A stretch of 64,000 bases of DNA from Vibrio parahaemolyticus (GTDB lineage: Bacteria > Pseudomonadota > Gammaproteobacteria > Enterobacterales > Vibrionaceae), in contig NZ_UHIL01000001.1 in NCBI RefSeq assembly GCF_900460535.1, positions 124,001 through 188,000 on the forward strand, written 5' to 3'. The position numbers and the translations under genes were made by a program. The notes beneath the pieces were generated by a model, which was given only the letters and a program-made list of their open reading frames with translations, made no database searches and was not told the DNA's origin. Shown one piece after another: positions 17,833 to 25,568 of the stretch (within the stretch, counting starts at the first letter, position 1; each line of letters opens with the position of its first letter).

Positions 17833-20007
17833 TTACAGTTTCTCTAGTCTAGCGTAAGCAGTCACTAACCATTTAATGCCTTCACCATTGAACGCGATTT
17901 GAACGCGACTCTGTGGACCGCTGCCTTCAAAGTTAATGATGGTGCCTTCGCCAAACTTTGGATGCATTACGCGTGAACCAAGTGAAAAGCCCGTCTCGTT
18001 GAAGTTCTCTTTCACCGCAGTTTGGCTAAAGCGACCACTGCTTGCAGGTCGGCTGACTTGTGCTTTCATACGCACTTCGTCCAGGCACGTTTCCGGCAAC
18101 TCACGAATAAAACGCGATGGCTTATGGTACTTATCTTGACCATACAAACGGCGCATTTCCGCGTAAGTGATGTAGAGTTTTTGCATCGCGCGCGTCATAC
18201 CGACGTAACACAGGCGGCGCTCTTCCTCTAAACGCCCAGCCTCTTCCGCCGACATCTGGCTCGGGAACATGCCTTCTTCAACGCCAACCATAAACACCAA
18301 TGGGAATTCCAAACCTTTTGCACTGTGCAATGTCATCAATTGAACTGCATCTTCAAATTCGTCGGCTTGCCCTTCACCCGCTTCTAGCGCCGCATGAGTC
18401 AAGAACGCAGTCAGCAGCGACATCTCTTCCGCTTCTTCTGGCTTCTCGAATTGGCGAGTTGCGGTCACCAATTCCTCCAAGTTCTCAATACGAGCCTTAG
18501 ACTTTTCGCCCTTCTCTTGCTCATACATGGCAAACAAGCCAGAGTACTTGATCACATGGTCTGTTTGCTCGTGCAACGGCATCTCTAACGTGTCGTCTTC
18601 GAGTGCGGCAATAAGTTCGATAAAGCGACCTAATGCCCCGGCGGCTCGACCCGCGAGCACTTTTTCATCCAACATCGCAACGCTGGCTTCCCACATCGTG
18701 CAACCACGATCACGCGCCGCACGGCGGATGGTTTCTAGTGTCTTGTCACCTAAACCACGAGTTGGCGTATTCACCACACGTTCAAATGCAGCATCGTCAT
18801 TACGGTTGGCCATCAAACGCATGTAGGCCAGTGCGTCTTTGATTTCCTGACGCTCGAAGAATCGCATACCACCATAAATACGGTATGGTAGACCAGCTTG
18901 AATCAACGCTTCTTCCAGTACACGAGACTGGGCGTTGTTGCGGTACAACATCGCTGCATCATTCAATGCTCCGCCTTTGTCTTGCCACTCTTTGATTTTG
19001 TTAACCGCAAAACGGGCTTCGTCCAACTCGTTGTAAGCACTGTAAACCGAAATCGGTTCACCAACGACGCCGTCAGTCCACAGCTCTTTACCCATACGCT
19101 CAGTGTTATTGGCGATCAAGGTATTGGAAGCTTCCAAAATGGTCTTGGTGGAACGGTAATTCTGCTCTAGGCGAATGGTGGTTACACTTGGGAATTCACG
19201 GGTGAATTTCTCAATGTTTTCGACTTTTGCTCCGCGCCAACCGTAAATCGATTGGTCATCGTCACCCACGATCATCACATGACACTCAGGCCCCGCCATC
19301 ATGCGTAGCCAAGCGTATTGGATATTGTTGGTGTCTTGGAACTCGTCAACCAAAATGTGTTTAAAACGCGCCTGGTAGTGCTCGCGGACAAACTTGTTAT
19401 CGCGCAGTAGCTCATGAGCGCGAAGCAGAATTTCTGCGAAGTCGACCAAACCTGCACGGTCACACGCTTCTTGATAAGCGGTGTATAGCTGCAAGTAGGT
19501 TTTGGTCACAGGATCGTGGTAAGCATCAATATGTGTTGGGCGCAGACCTTCGTCTTTTTTGCCGTTAATCCACCAAGCCACTTGGCGTGCAGGCCACTGC
19601 TTCTCATCCAAATTTTGTGCTTTGATCAGACGCTTCAGTAAACGCTGTTGATCGTCGCTGTCGATGATTTGAAAGTCTTCCGGTAGCTTGGCATCAAGAT
19701 AGTGCGCACGCAAAATGCGGTGACAAATACCGTGAAAGGTACCATTCCACATGCCTGACGCACTGCCCATCATCAACTCTTCAATACGGCCACGCATCTC
19801 CGCTGCCGCTTTGTTGGTAAAGGTTACCGACATGATTGAGAACGGAGACGCTTGTTCTACCGACATCAACCAAGCGATACGGTGAACAAGAACACGAGTC
19901 TTACCACTCCCTGCACCAGCAAGGACGAGCAAGTTTTCTAGAGGTGCTGCAACGGCTTCACGCTGTTTATCGTTCAAACCGTCGAGTAATAGAGATGGAT
20001 CCATCAT
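17833..20007 (-). CDS. uvrD: DNA helicase II UvrD
   Basis: A 724-residue superfamily 1A 3'-5' helicase of mismatch and nucleotide-excision repair (E. coli 720). Walker A is AGAGSGKT, motif II is VDEFQDTN, and motifs GDDDQSIYGWRGA, QNYRS and VGMTRA are all present, with the C-terminal Tudor-like region (MHPKFGEGTIINFEGSG). Two starts are possible (MMDPS or MDPS). A weak LexA-like site lies just upstream. The gene is monocistronic and divergent from the bufferin cluster; no clear T-tailed hairpin follows it. Confidence 0.97.
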   Translation of the reverse strand: MMDPSLLLDGLNDKQREAVAAPLENLLVLAGAGSGKTRVLVHRIAWLMSVEQASPFSIMSVTFTNKAAAEMRGRIEELMMGSASGMWNGTFHGICHRILRAHYLDAKLPEDFQIIDSDDQQRLLKRLIKAQNLDEKQWPARQVAWWINGKKDEGLRPTHIDAYHDPVTKTYLQLYTAYQEACDRAGLVDFAEILLRAHELLRDNKFVREHYQARFKHILVDEFQDTNNIQYAWLRMMAGPECHVMIVGDDDQSIYGWRGAKVENIEKFTREFPSVTTIRLEQNYRSTKTILEASNTLIANNTERMGKELWTDGVVGEPISVYSAYNELDEARFAVNKIKEWQDKGGALNDAAMLYRNNAQSRVLEEALIQAGLPYRIYGGMRFFERQEIKDALAYMRLMANRNDDAAFERVVNTPTRGLGDKTLETIRRAARDRGCTMWEASVAMLDEKVLAGRAAGALGRFIELIAALEDDTLEMPLHEQTDHVIKYSGLFAMYEQEKGEKSKARIENLEELVTATRQFEKPEEAEEMSLLTAFLTHAALEAGEGQADEFEDAVQLMTLHSAKGLEFPLVFMVGVEEGMFPSQMSAEEAGRLEEERRLCYVGMTRAMQKLYITYAEMRRLYGQDKYHKPSRFIRELPETCLDEVRMKAQVSRPASSGRFSQTAVKENFNETGFSLGSRVMHPKFGEGTIINFEGSGPQSRVQIAFNGEGIKWLVTAYARLEKL

Positions 20008-20016
20008 GATGAGCTA

Positions 20017-20032
20017 CTGGTTATTTATACAT
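20017..20032 (-). promoter_or_regulatory. possible LexA (SOS) box of uvrD
   Basis: CTGGTTATTTATACAT matches 12 of 16 positions of CTGTATATATATACAG and lies 10 bases ahead of the uvrD start. uvrD is a known SOS gene in enterobacteria. The match is imperfect at both arms, so the call is tentative. Confidence 0.35.
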
Positions 20033-20288
20033 AAAAATAGATTATAACCTAAACAACTAGGGTGTGTTGAGACAAAACTAGATAAAAAGTTCGACGATTT
20101 TTTACTCATCTATTCAATCGGTTATGTAAATCAAACCATCAAAAAGCATTCTCCCAAACAATTTCCCTGAAAGTTTTTCACTCACCTTCCTATCTCTTAA
20201 GTTAAGCAAGCGGACAAAAACTGTGCATCTTAATCGCTCGTCTGCTTGCCCATCTCAACGTAAAGGAAATCATTCAGAGGAAATTATT

Positions 20289-20549
20289 ATGAAAAAGTCG
20301 AATCTTGCTGTTACTGCTGCGGTTACTGGTCTACTAGCCCTTGGTGGCACTCTACTAACAGCAACACCAGCTGTCGCGGCAGAAAAAGAAAAGTGCTACG
20401 GCGTGGCAAAAGCGGGGAAAAATGACTGTGCGACGAAGAACAGCTCTTGCGCTGGCACGTCAAAACAAGACCACCAGAAAGACGCATTTGTGGTCGTTCC
20501 AAAAGGTCTTTGCGACAAATTGGCTGGCGGCAGCACCAGCGCATCTTAA
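20289..20549 (+). CDS. bufA1: bufferin precursor peptide, DUF2282 (BufA1-like)
   Basis: An 86-residue exported precursor. Residues 1-30 are a signal peptide (ATPAVA|AE). The short mature part holds exactly four cysteines (C36, C47, C54, C75), with the DUF2282 signature [18 protein letters not shown]2282 proteins are the substrates of MNIO enzymes and are now called bufferins: ribosomally made, modified metallophores that protect against copper and other metals. ATG 20289 is chosen, with AGAGG eight bases upstream; the longer frame back to 20223 has no ribosome site and would bury the signal peptide. A strong hairpin follows before bufB. Function is by family; the modification here is inferred. 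Confidence 0.9.
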   Translation: MKKSNLAVTAAVTGLLALGGTLLTATPAVAAEKEKCYGVAKAGKNDCATKNSSCAGTSKQDHQKDAFVVVPKGLCDKLAGGSTSAS

Positions 20550-20563
20550 TTTCTCCGTTAATT

Positions 20564-20601
20564 GTTGTGGGCGTGTGATGGCTCAACTCACACCCCACAA
20601 C
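20564..20601 (+). promoter_or_regulatory. strong hairpin between bufA1 and bufB1
   Basis: GTTGTGGGCGTGTGA pairs with TCACACCCCACAAC around a 9-base loop, with one bulge. No T-run follows, so it is not a standard terminator. In operons with a short precursor gene followed by enzyme genes, such a hairpin can protect the upstream message or lower downstream expression; here that is inference. Confidence 0.6.
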
Positions 20602-20624
20602 CTCTTCTATCCAGTTCGAAAAGG

Positions 20625-20640
20625 AGTTTCACGTGAAACA
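20625..20640. promoter_or_regulatory. near-perfect parS overlapping the bufB1 start codon
   Basis: AGTTTCACGTGAAACA differs from the chromosome I parS consensus TGTTTCACGTGAAACA only at the first base. The GTG start codon of bufB1 (20633-20635) is inside it, and the ribosome site AAAAGGAG abuts it. ParB binding is predicted, not shown. Confidence 0.5.
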
Positions 20641-21499
20641 CTACGATTTTCACCCTCTTGTTGGCGTTGGTTTACGGACTCCTCATTTGGACTTTTTTCA
20701 GCAACAACGTCCAGAACTGTCTTGGTTAGAAATTCACAGCGAGAACTACTTTCAACCCAATGCAGCCGAACGAAAATATCTACACACTTTGCGAGAGCAA
20801 TACCAGATCAGCTGCCACGGAATTGGTTTGTCGTTAGGCTCTGTTGAACGCGTTAGCCAAGTACACCTAGCTCAACTGAAAGCGTTGATTGATGCCATTG
20901 ACCCGATGTTTGTCTCTGACCATTTGAGCTGGAGTGAAAATGGTGGGCATTATTTTAACGACTTGCTTCCCCTACCATACACCGAAGAAGCACTGAACGT
21001 TTTTACTCGCAATGTGCTTGAAGTTCAGGATTATCTGCAACACGAAATCTTAATCGAGAACCCATCGAGCTATGTGAAGTTTCAACACTCGACGATCAGC
21101 GAGTGGGAGTTTCTCGCTGAAGTTCAGCAGCGCACAAGTTGCCGGTTACTGCTCGATCTGAATAACGTACACGTATCAGCCTTCAATCACGGCTTTGATT
21201 GCAATACCTATCTGTCCGCCATTCCGGCAGACAAAGTGGATGAAATTCATTTGGCGGGTTTCACCATCAAGCAACTCGATAAAGGCGAAATTTGGATTGA
21301 TACTCACAGCCGTCCCGTCAGCACGGAAGTCTGGAAGTTATATCAACACTGGGTTGAACAGTATGGTCCGCGCCATACCTTAATTGAATGGGACTTAGAT
21401 ATCCCAACACCAGAAGTGTTATTGGCAGAAGCGGAAAAGGCCTCGCTCCTTCTCTCCCAAATTACCACCCCGCTTAGTGCTACGAGGAAAGCCTCATGA
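20633..21499 (+). CDS. bufB1: MNIO-family enzyme, DUF692 (BufB1-like)
   Basis: A 288-residue TIM-barrel, multinuclear non-heme iron oxidase (formerly DUF692), the modifying enzyme of bufferins and a relative of MbnB. Family motifs: VGVGLRTPHLDF, EIHSENYF, SCHGIGLSLG, SDHLSW (His and Asp ligands), ENPSSYV, LDLNNVHVSAFNHG and DEIHLAGF, THSRPV. It begins with GTG at 20633, supported by AAAAGGAG; no better ATG is present. Its 3' end overlaps bufC1 by four bases. In the family it acts with the DUF2063 partner on cysteines of the DUF2282 precursor. Confidence 0.92.
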   Translation: MKHYDFHPLVGVGLRTPHLDFFQQQRPELSWLEIHSENYFQPNAAERKYLHTLREQYQISCHGIGLSLGSVERVSQVHLAQLKALIDAIDPMFVSDHLSWSENGGHYFNDLLPLPYTEEALNVFTRNVLEVQDYLQHEILIENPSSYVKFQHSTISEWEFLAEVQQRTSCRLLLDLNNVHVSAFNHGFDCNTYLSAIPADKVDEIHLAGFTIKQLDKGEIWIDTHSRPVSTEVWKLYQHWVEQYGPRHTLIEWDLDIPTPEVLLAEAEKASLLLSQITTPLSATRKAS

Positions 21500-22254
21500 A
21501 GCTAGCCACCTTACAAAACCAGTTTGCGAAAGCGCTTCACTATCAGGCATTGGGTGACGACTGTAATATTGCAAGCGGTCAGTTTACCGCTGACGAGCAC
21601 ATGCAAATATATCGCAACAACTTTATCATCAGCTTGAGCGAAGTCCTTTCTGCTACTTATCCGATGGTTGAAGCGTTACTAGGGGAAACGTGCTTTGCCC
21701 AAATAGCACGTCAACATGTTTTAACGCACCCACTCCAAGAAGGCAGTGTTATTCACTACGGAAAAGACTTTCACCTCACTGTGATGTTGTTTGGCCAGGT
21801 CATGGCTCAAGCGCCATACAGCCCAGAAGTCGCACTCTTTGAATGGAACATCGACCTTGCTAGCCAAGCTCGTTGTGAGCATCAAGCAGACACTGCCGTG
21901 CAACCACTGACTGAGTTACCACACGTATCAGAGTCGCAACATCCCCATTTAGTTTTCCACCTTCGCCCTGGGTGTAAGTGCTTTGATGCTCATTACGCGG
22001 TGTTTGATTTATTCGCAGCTGTTCGTACTCAGCAATTCGATCAGCTCAACATCAACCAATTACAACAAGGGGTGATCCGCATCGAGCCCAATGGTGAAGC
22101 GCAGTGTTTCGCGCTAGCTGCCGAAGCCTATCAATTGCTTGCCAGCTTGGAACAAAAGCAATGTTTGAGCGATATCCCTGAGCCGTTGCTCGCTCATCTT
22201 AATCACATCATGACGCTTGACCTGATTGAAGGTTTTACGCTGCAAACCGCGTAA
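21496..22254 (+). CDS. bufC1: DUF2063 partner protein (BufC1-like)
   Basis: A 252-residue protein whose first 100 residues match the DUF2063 putative DNA-binding domain (LQNQFAKALHYQ, YRNNFIISLSEVLSATYPMVEALLG). In MNIO clusters this partner recruits the precursor to the enzyme, as MbnC does for MbnB. The ATG overlaps the bufB1 stop by four bases (ATGA), implying coupled translation. The C-terminal half is a mixed alpha/beta region with several cysteines and no motif that I can name. The family's original DNA-binding label is probably misleading. Confidence 0.88.
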   Translation: MKLATLQNQFAKALHYQALGDDCNIASGQFTADEHMQIYRNNFIISLSEVLSATYPMVEALLGETCFAQIARQHVLTHPLQEGSVIHYGKDFHLTVMLFGQVMAQAPYSPEVALFEWNIDLASQARCEHQADTAVQPLTELPHVSESQHPHLVFHLRPGCKCFDAHYAVFDLFAAVRTQQFDQLNINQLQQGVIRIEPNGEAQCFALAAEAYQLLASLEQKQCLSDIPEPLLAHLNHIMTLDLIEGFTLQTA

Positions 22255-22264
22255 GGAGGATACG

Positions 22265-22720
22265 ATGACAGATTCTGTGAAAAGCCTGATTAGCCGCTAC
22301 GACGAATACACCAACAGCTTACAAACTCACGCAATGCCGTTGTTGCTGCTGTTTTGCCGTTTATGGGTCGCTTGGGTGTTTTTTAATTCTGGCCTTATCA
22401 AAATTGCCTCATGGGATAGCACCTTGTACTTGTTCGAATTTGAGTATCAAGTTCCGTTGCTACCTTGGGAATTTGCCGCCTATTCAGGCACATTCGCAGA
22501 GTTAGTTCTTCCGGTCTTTTTAGCGCTTGGATTATTTACTCGCCCTATTGCTGCCATGTTGTTTGTGTTCAACATTATCGCTGTCCTGTCCTACCCGCTA
22601 CTGTGGGAGAAAGGTTTCCATGACCACCAACTCTGGGGGTTAATGATTTTGATTGTGATGCTGTGGGGAGGCGGTCCGTTTTCGCTCGACCGATTGATAA
22701 AAGACAAATTCGTCAGATAG
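22265..22720 (+). CDS. DoxX-family membrane protein (BufD-like)
   Basis: A 151-residue inner-membrane protein with four hydrophobic segments, belonging to the DoxX family (FFNSGLIKIASWDSTLYLF, then GTFAELVLPVFLALGLFTRP). DoxX proteins often close bufferin clusters, and their role there is not settled; a redox or quinone-linked task is usually proposed. The ATG at 22265 has AAGGAGG seven bases upstream, and the gene follows bufC1 by ten bases. A good terminator ends the operon at 22721-22752. Confidence 0.88.
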   Translation: MTDSVKSLISRYDEYTNSLQTHAMPLLLLFCRLWVAWVFFNSGLIKIASWDSTLYLFEFEYQVPLLPWEFAAYSGTFAELVLPVFLALGLFTRPIAAMLFVFNIIAVLSYPLLWEKGFHDHQLWGLMILIVMLWGGGPFSLDRLIKDKFVR

Positions 22721-22752
22721 AAAAATCCCCGCGATTGCGGGGATTTCTTTTA
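22721..22752. terminator. terminator between the buf operon and a convergent gene
   Basis: AAAAATCCCCGC / GCGGGGATTTCTTTT with a 4-base loop, flanked by A and T runs, serves both convergent transcripts. Confidence 0.85.
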
Positions 22753-23034
22753 TTGCTTGTTTAGGTAAGCCAGCAGTTCATCCGCTGAGATACCTTGTTG
22801 TGCGAGGTCTTTTGCTAATAGCTCAACTTGCTCGCCCTTGCGTGACTCAATCACTTGTTGAAATTGGTACACAATGTCACGCAAGATTGGTAGAGGTACT
22901 TGTTTTGCCGCACTACGAATGCGCTCGGAGCTTTGATTGCCCAGCTCATTAAGCAACTTACCAAACATCACCTTTTCTGGTGATTCTTCCATTTGCTCTA
23001 AAATACGAGCCATTTCATACGTGGTTAACGACAT
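22750..23034 (-). CDS. small helical protein of unknown function
   Basis: A 94-residue cytoplasmic protein rich in Glu, Gln, Leu and Lys, almost all predicted alpha-helix, without cysteine or a signal peptide. Its last 22 residues (from LAKDLAQQG) resemble the short helical C-terminus seen in some nucleoid-associated proteins, but this is not enough for a name. The stop codon overlaps the terminator shared with the buf operon. It stands alone on its strand, with the MFS gene ending 90 bases upstream. Confidence 0.7.
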   Translation of the reverse strand: MSLTTYEMARILEQMEESPEKVMFGKLLNELGNQSSERIRSAAKQVPLPILRDIVYQFQQVIESRKGEQVELLAKDLAQQGISADELLAYLNKQ

Positions 23035-23125
23035 TACTTTTTGAATTCCATTATGGTGTCAGGAAAAGTGTGAACGACAAATATACACGCGTTACATACA
23101 TTGGAAAATACTAAATTACACTGAT

Positions 23126-24319
23126 TTACGCATTAGCGAAGCGTGCGTGCCAGCTCTTACCAGCCTTTGAAAATAGAATCACCAATGCCGGTAGCAATAC
23201 CCACATATGAATAGCAATCAATGTTTGTGGATCAAACGGCAAACGCTGTAAGGTACCCACTAACAAACCAGAACCGCTCATTTGGAACAAACCAAGTAGC
23301 GCCGCGGCTGTGCCCGCTTTATCACCGAATGGTTCCAACGCCTTGCCCGCGGCACCGCCAAGAATCAAAGCAAAACCAACGGACGACATAAAGATTGGCA
23401 GCATGAACGACAGCGCCGTGTTTTGGCCATTCATCACCAGCATCACCACACCAGCCAGAGCCAACGTCGAGATACCAACCACAAGCGTGTTGTGTGTGCC
23501 AAAACGTTCCATGAACTTCGGTGCCAACATACAACCAGCGATGTTGATGACCGCGTTAATGCCAAACCAGAATGTGAACTCATTCATTGAAAGGCCCATG
23601 CCTGTCATCAATACCGACGGTGCTGACGTCACGTAAGCTAAGATAACCGCCATGGCCATCAAACATAGTGACGCGTGGAAAATGAAAGATGGCGTGCTCA
23701 GTACCGACCAGTAACGACTTACCTTGAATACCGCTTGTTTCTCGGTTGCAGGGTTGGTTTCCTTCATCATCAAGAACATCAACGTTCCTGAGACAACCGC
23801 AAAACCAGCCATAAAGCTGAAGTTTGCACGCCAATCGAATTGCTGTGTTAACCAGCTACCTAAGATTGGTGCCAGTGCAGGAATAAAGCAGATCGCACCA
23901 TTAAGGTAGCTGATCATCTTGCCGCTTTTCTCTGGGCCGAAAATATCGCGAACTGTTGCAAAGGCTGCTACCGATGTCGCACACGCACCTAAGCCTTGTA
24001 GCAAACGAGACATCAACATCCACTCTATATTTTGAGCACTCCACGCCAATAAAGCGCTCATTGCGTAGATAGTGATGCCGCCCAATGCAACAGTTCGACG
24101 TCCGAGTTTATCTGCCAAAGGGCCAGCAAACAGTTGGCCAACACCCATAGCAAATAGGAACCATGTAATCGTGTCTTGTGCTAGCGCATTGTCTACCTGA
24201 AAAGTTGAAGCGATAAGAGGTAACGCAGGTAGATAGATATCAATCGCAAGCGGACTGAAAAGAACCAAAAGGGTCAACAACGCCATTTGTTTTTTACTAT
24301 TAGAAATATGGCTAGACAC
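23126..24319 (-). CDS. MFS drug-resistance transporter, Bcr/CflA type
   Basis: A 397-residue inner-membrane efflux pump with 12 predicted helices. Motifs include the Bcr/CflA N-terminus SPLAIDIYLPALP, GQLFAGPLADKLGRR (loop 2-3, motif A) and RLLQGLGACATSVA. I start it at GTG 24319, six bases after GGAG; the open frame runs 84 residues further upstream but would overlap the divergent LysR gene's promoter and start. The likely substrate class is small antibiotics such as bicyclomycin or sulfonamide, known only for the family. It is divergent from, and likely controlled by, the LysR regulator. Confidence 0.9.
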   Translation of the reverse strand: MSSHISNSKKQMALLTLLVLFSPLAIDIYLPALPLIASTFQVDNALAQDTITWFLFAMGVGQLFAGPLADKLGRRTVALGGITIYAMSALLAWSAQNIEWMLMSRLLQGLGACATSVAAFATVRDIFGPEKSGKMISYLNGAICFIPALAPILGSWLTQQFDWRANFSFMAGFAVVSGTLMFLMMKETNPATEKQAVFKVSRYWSVLSTPSFIFHASLCLMAMAVILAYVTSAPSVLMTGMGLSMNEFTFWFGINAVINIAGCMLAPKFMERFGTHNTLVVGISTLALAGVVMLVMNGQNTALSFMLPIFMSSVGFALILGGAAGKALEPFGDKAGTAAALLGLFQMSGSGLLVGTLQRLPFDPQTLIAIHMWVLLPALVILFSKAGKSWHARFANA

Positions 24320-24425
24320 ACAACACTCCAAATTGAACAAGAACTTTGCAGAGAGCTTAATCATCTGATGATATGAATGGAAATGATGTATAATCATGAC
24401 CATTATTCCCCAGAGGAAATTCACC

Positions 24426-25367
24426 GTGAACATAGAAAAGCTCGCTCGTCTCGACCTGAACTTACTGGTCTGTTTTAAAGTGTTAATTGAAGAGCTTAAC
24501 GTGACTCGAGCAGCGCATCGACTGTGCCTTAGCCAATCCGCGGTGAGCAAATCATTAGCCAAACTTCGCATTCAATTTGATGATCCATTGTTTACGCGTA
24601 ACTCACATGGATTAACGCCAACACCACGTGCATTGTTCCTCAAACCGAAACTGGATCTGTTGATTAACCAATTAGAAGTGCTGACCCAGCCAGAAGAGTT
24701 TTCGCCCCAAAGCAGTGAATACCGTTTTCAAATTGCAGCCGTGGAAAGTGTCTACCCATTAATCTTGCCGCATTTCTTACCAGCGATTTTTCAACAGGCA
24801 CCCGGCGTCACCATCAGCACGCATCCTTGGTCAGATAACACCTTCAAAATGTTGCAGCGTGGTGAGCTGGATTTGGGATTAACTGGTAAAGACATCGACA
24901 TCAATGACGCAAAACTTACCCTACTGCCACCGGATGATATTTGCGAACTCGAAATCTATCGCGACCATCAGATGTGCATTATTCGTAAAAACCACCCCGC
25001 ACTAAAACAGAAGTGGAACCTCGAAGCGTATCTCGCACTTCGTCACGTACAAGTGCGTTGTGATGGAAACGACCGTTGGTTGTTGGATTATCGTTTAGCA
25101 GACATTGGCGCAGAGCGCGATATTGCAGTCACTGTTCCAGATTTCAATAGTGCTGCTAGCTTGTGTTCTTACACCGACTTCATCTTTACCGCGCCGAGCC
25201 ATTTTGTGCAACTGGCTGCCAAACAGCTCGACTTGGTGGTCTTGCCATTGCCGCTTGAATTCCCGCCCATGGCTTACACTCTGTTTTGGCACAGAGACAG
25301 AGAAAACGACCCAGCCTTGAATTGGCTGCGCACGATGATCACGCAAAAAACCGATCACCTTAGATAA
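24426..25367 (+). CDS. LysR-family transcriptional regulator
   Basis: A 313-residue regulator with the N-terminal LysR winged helix (LDLNLLVCFKVLIEELNVTRAA, split here, with the recognition helix LSQSAVSKSLAKLR) and a C-terminal periplasmic-binding-type effector domain. The likely start is GTG 24426 (VNIEKLARLD), nine bases after AGAGG; the ATG at 24396 would add ten residues. It shares a 106-base divergent intergenic region with the MFS pump, the usual layout for LysR control of a neighbour. The effector is unknown. Confidence 0.88.
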   Translation: MNIEKLARLDLNLLVCFKVLIEELNVTRAAHRLCLSQSAVSKSLAKLRIQFDDPLFTRNSHGLTPTPRALFLKPKLDLLINQLEVLTQPEEFSPQSSEYRFQIAAVESVYPLILPHFLPAIFQQAPGVTISTHPWSDNTFKMLQRGELDLGLTGKDIDINDAKLTLLPPDDICELEIYRDHQMCIIRKNHPALKQKWNLEAYLALRHVQVRCDGNDRWLLDYRLADIGAERDIAVTVPDFNSAASLCSYTDFIFTAPSHFVQLAAKQLDLVVLPLPLEFPPMAYTLFWHRDRENDPALNWLRTMITQKTDHLR

Positions 25368-25568
25368 AAATATCGGACGCAATTTGCGCTTAGCGGCTAA
25401 AATGAGTAGCTTAACAGTCGATAGTCCTTTTTGGCTCATCTATGGCCTGTTGTACCCAGACTTAAACGTCATCTTGCTACGACGTTTAACTCAATCACTG
25501 CACGAAGCAGAAGGAAACAGCTCCCACACCTGAGCATGAAGGAGCGGTAATTTGAAGGAATAAAACAG

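Noticed and set aside
24320..24571. An 84-residue N-terminal extension of the MFS pump
   Set aside because: It would run into the start of the divergent LysR gene; a good ribosome site precedes the GTG at 24319.
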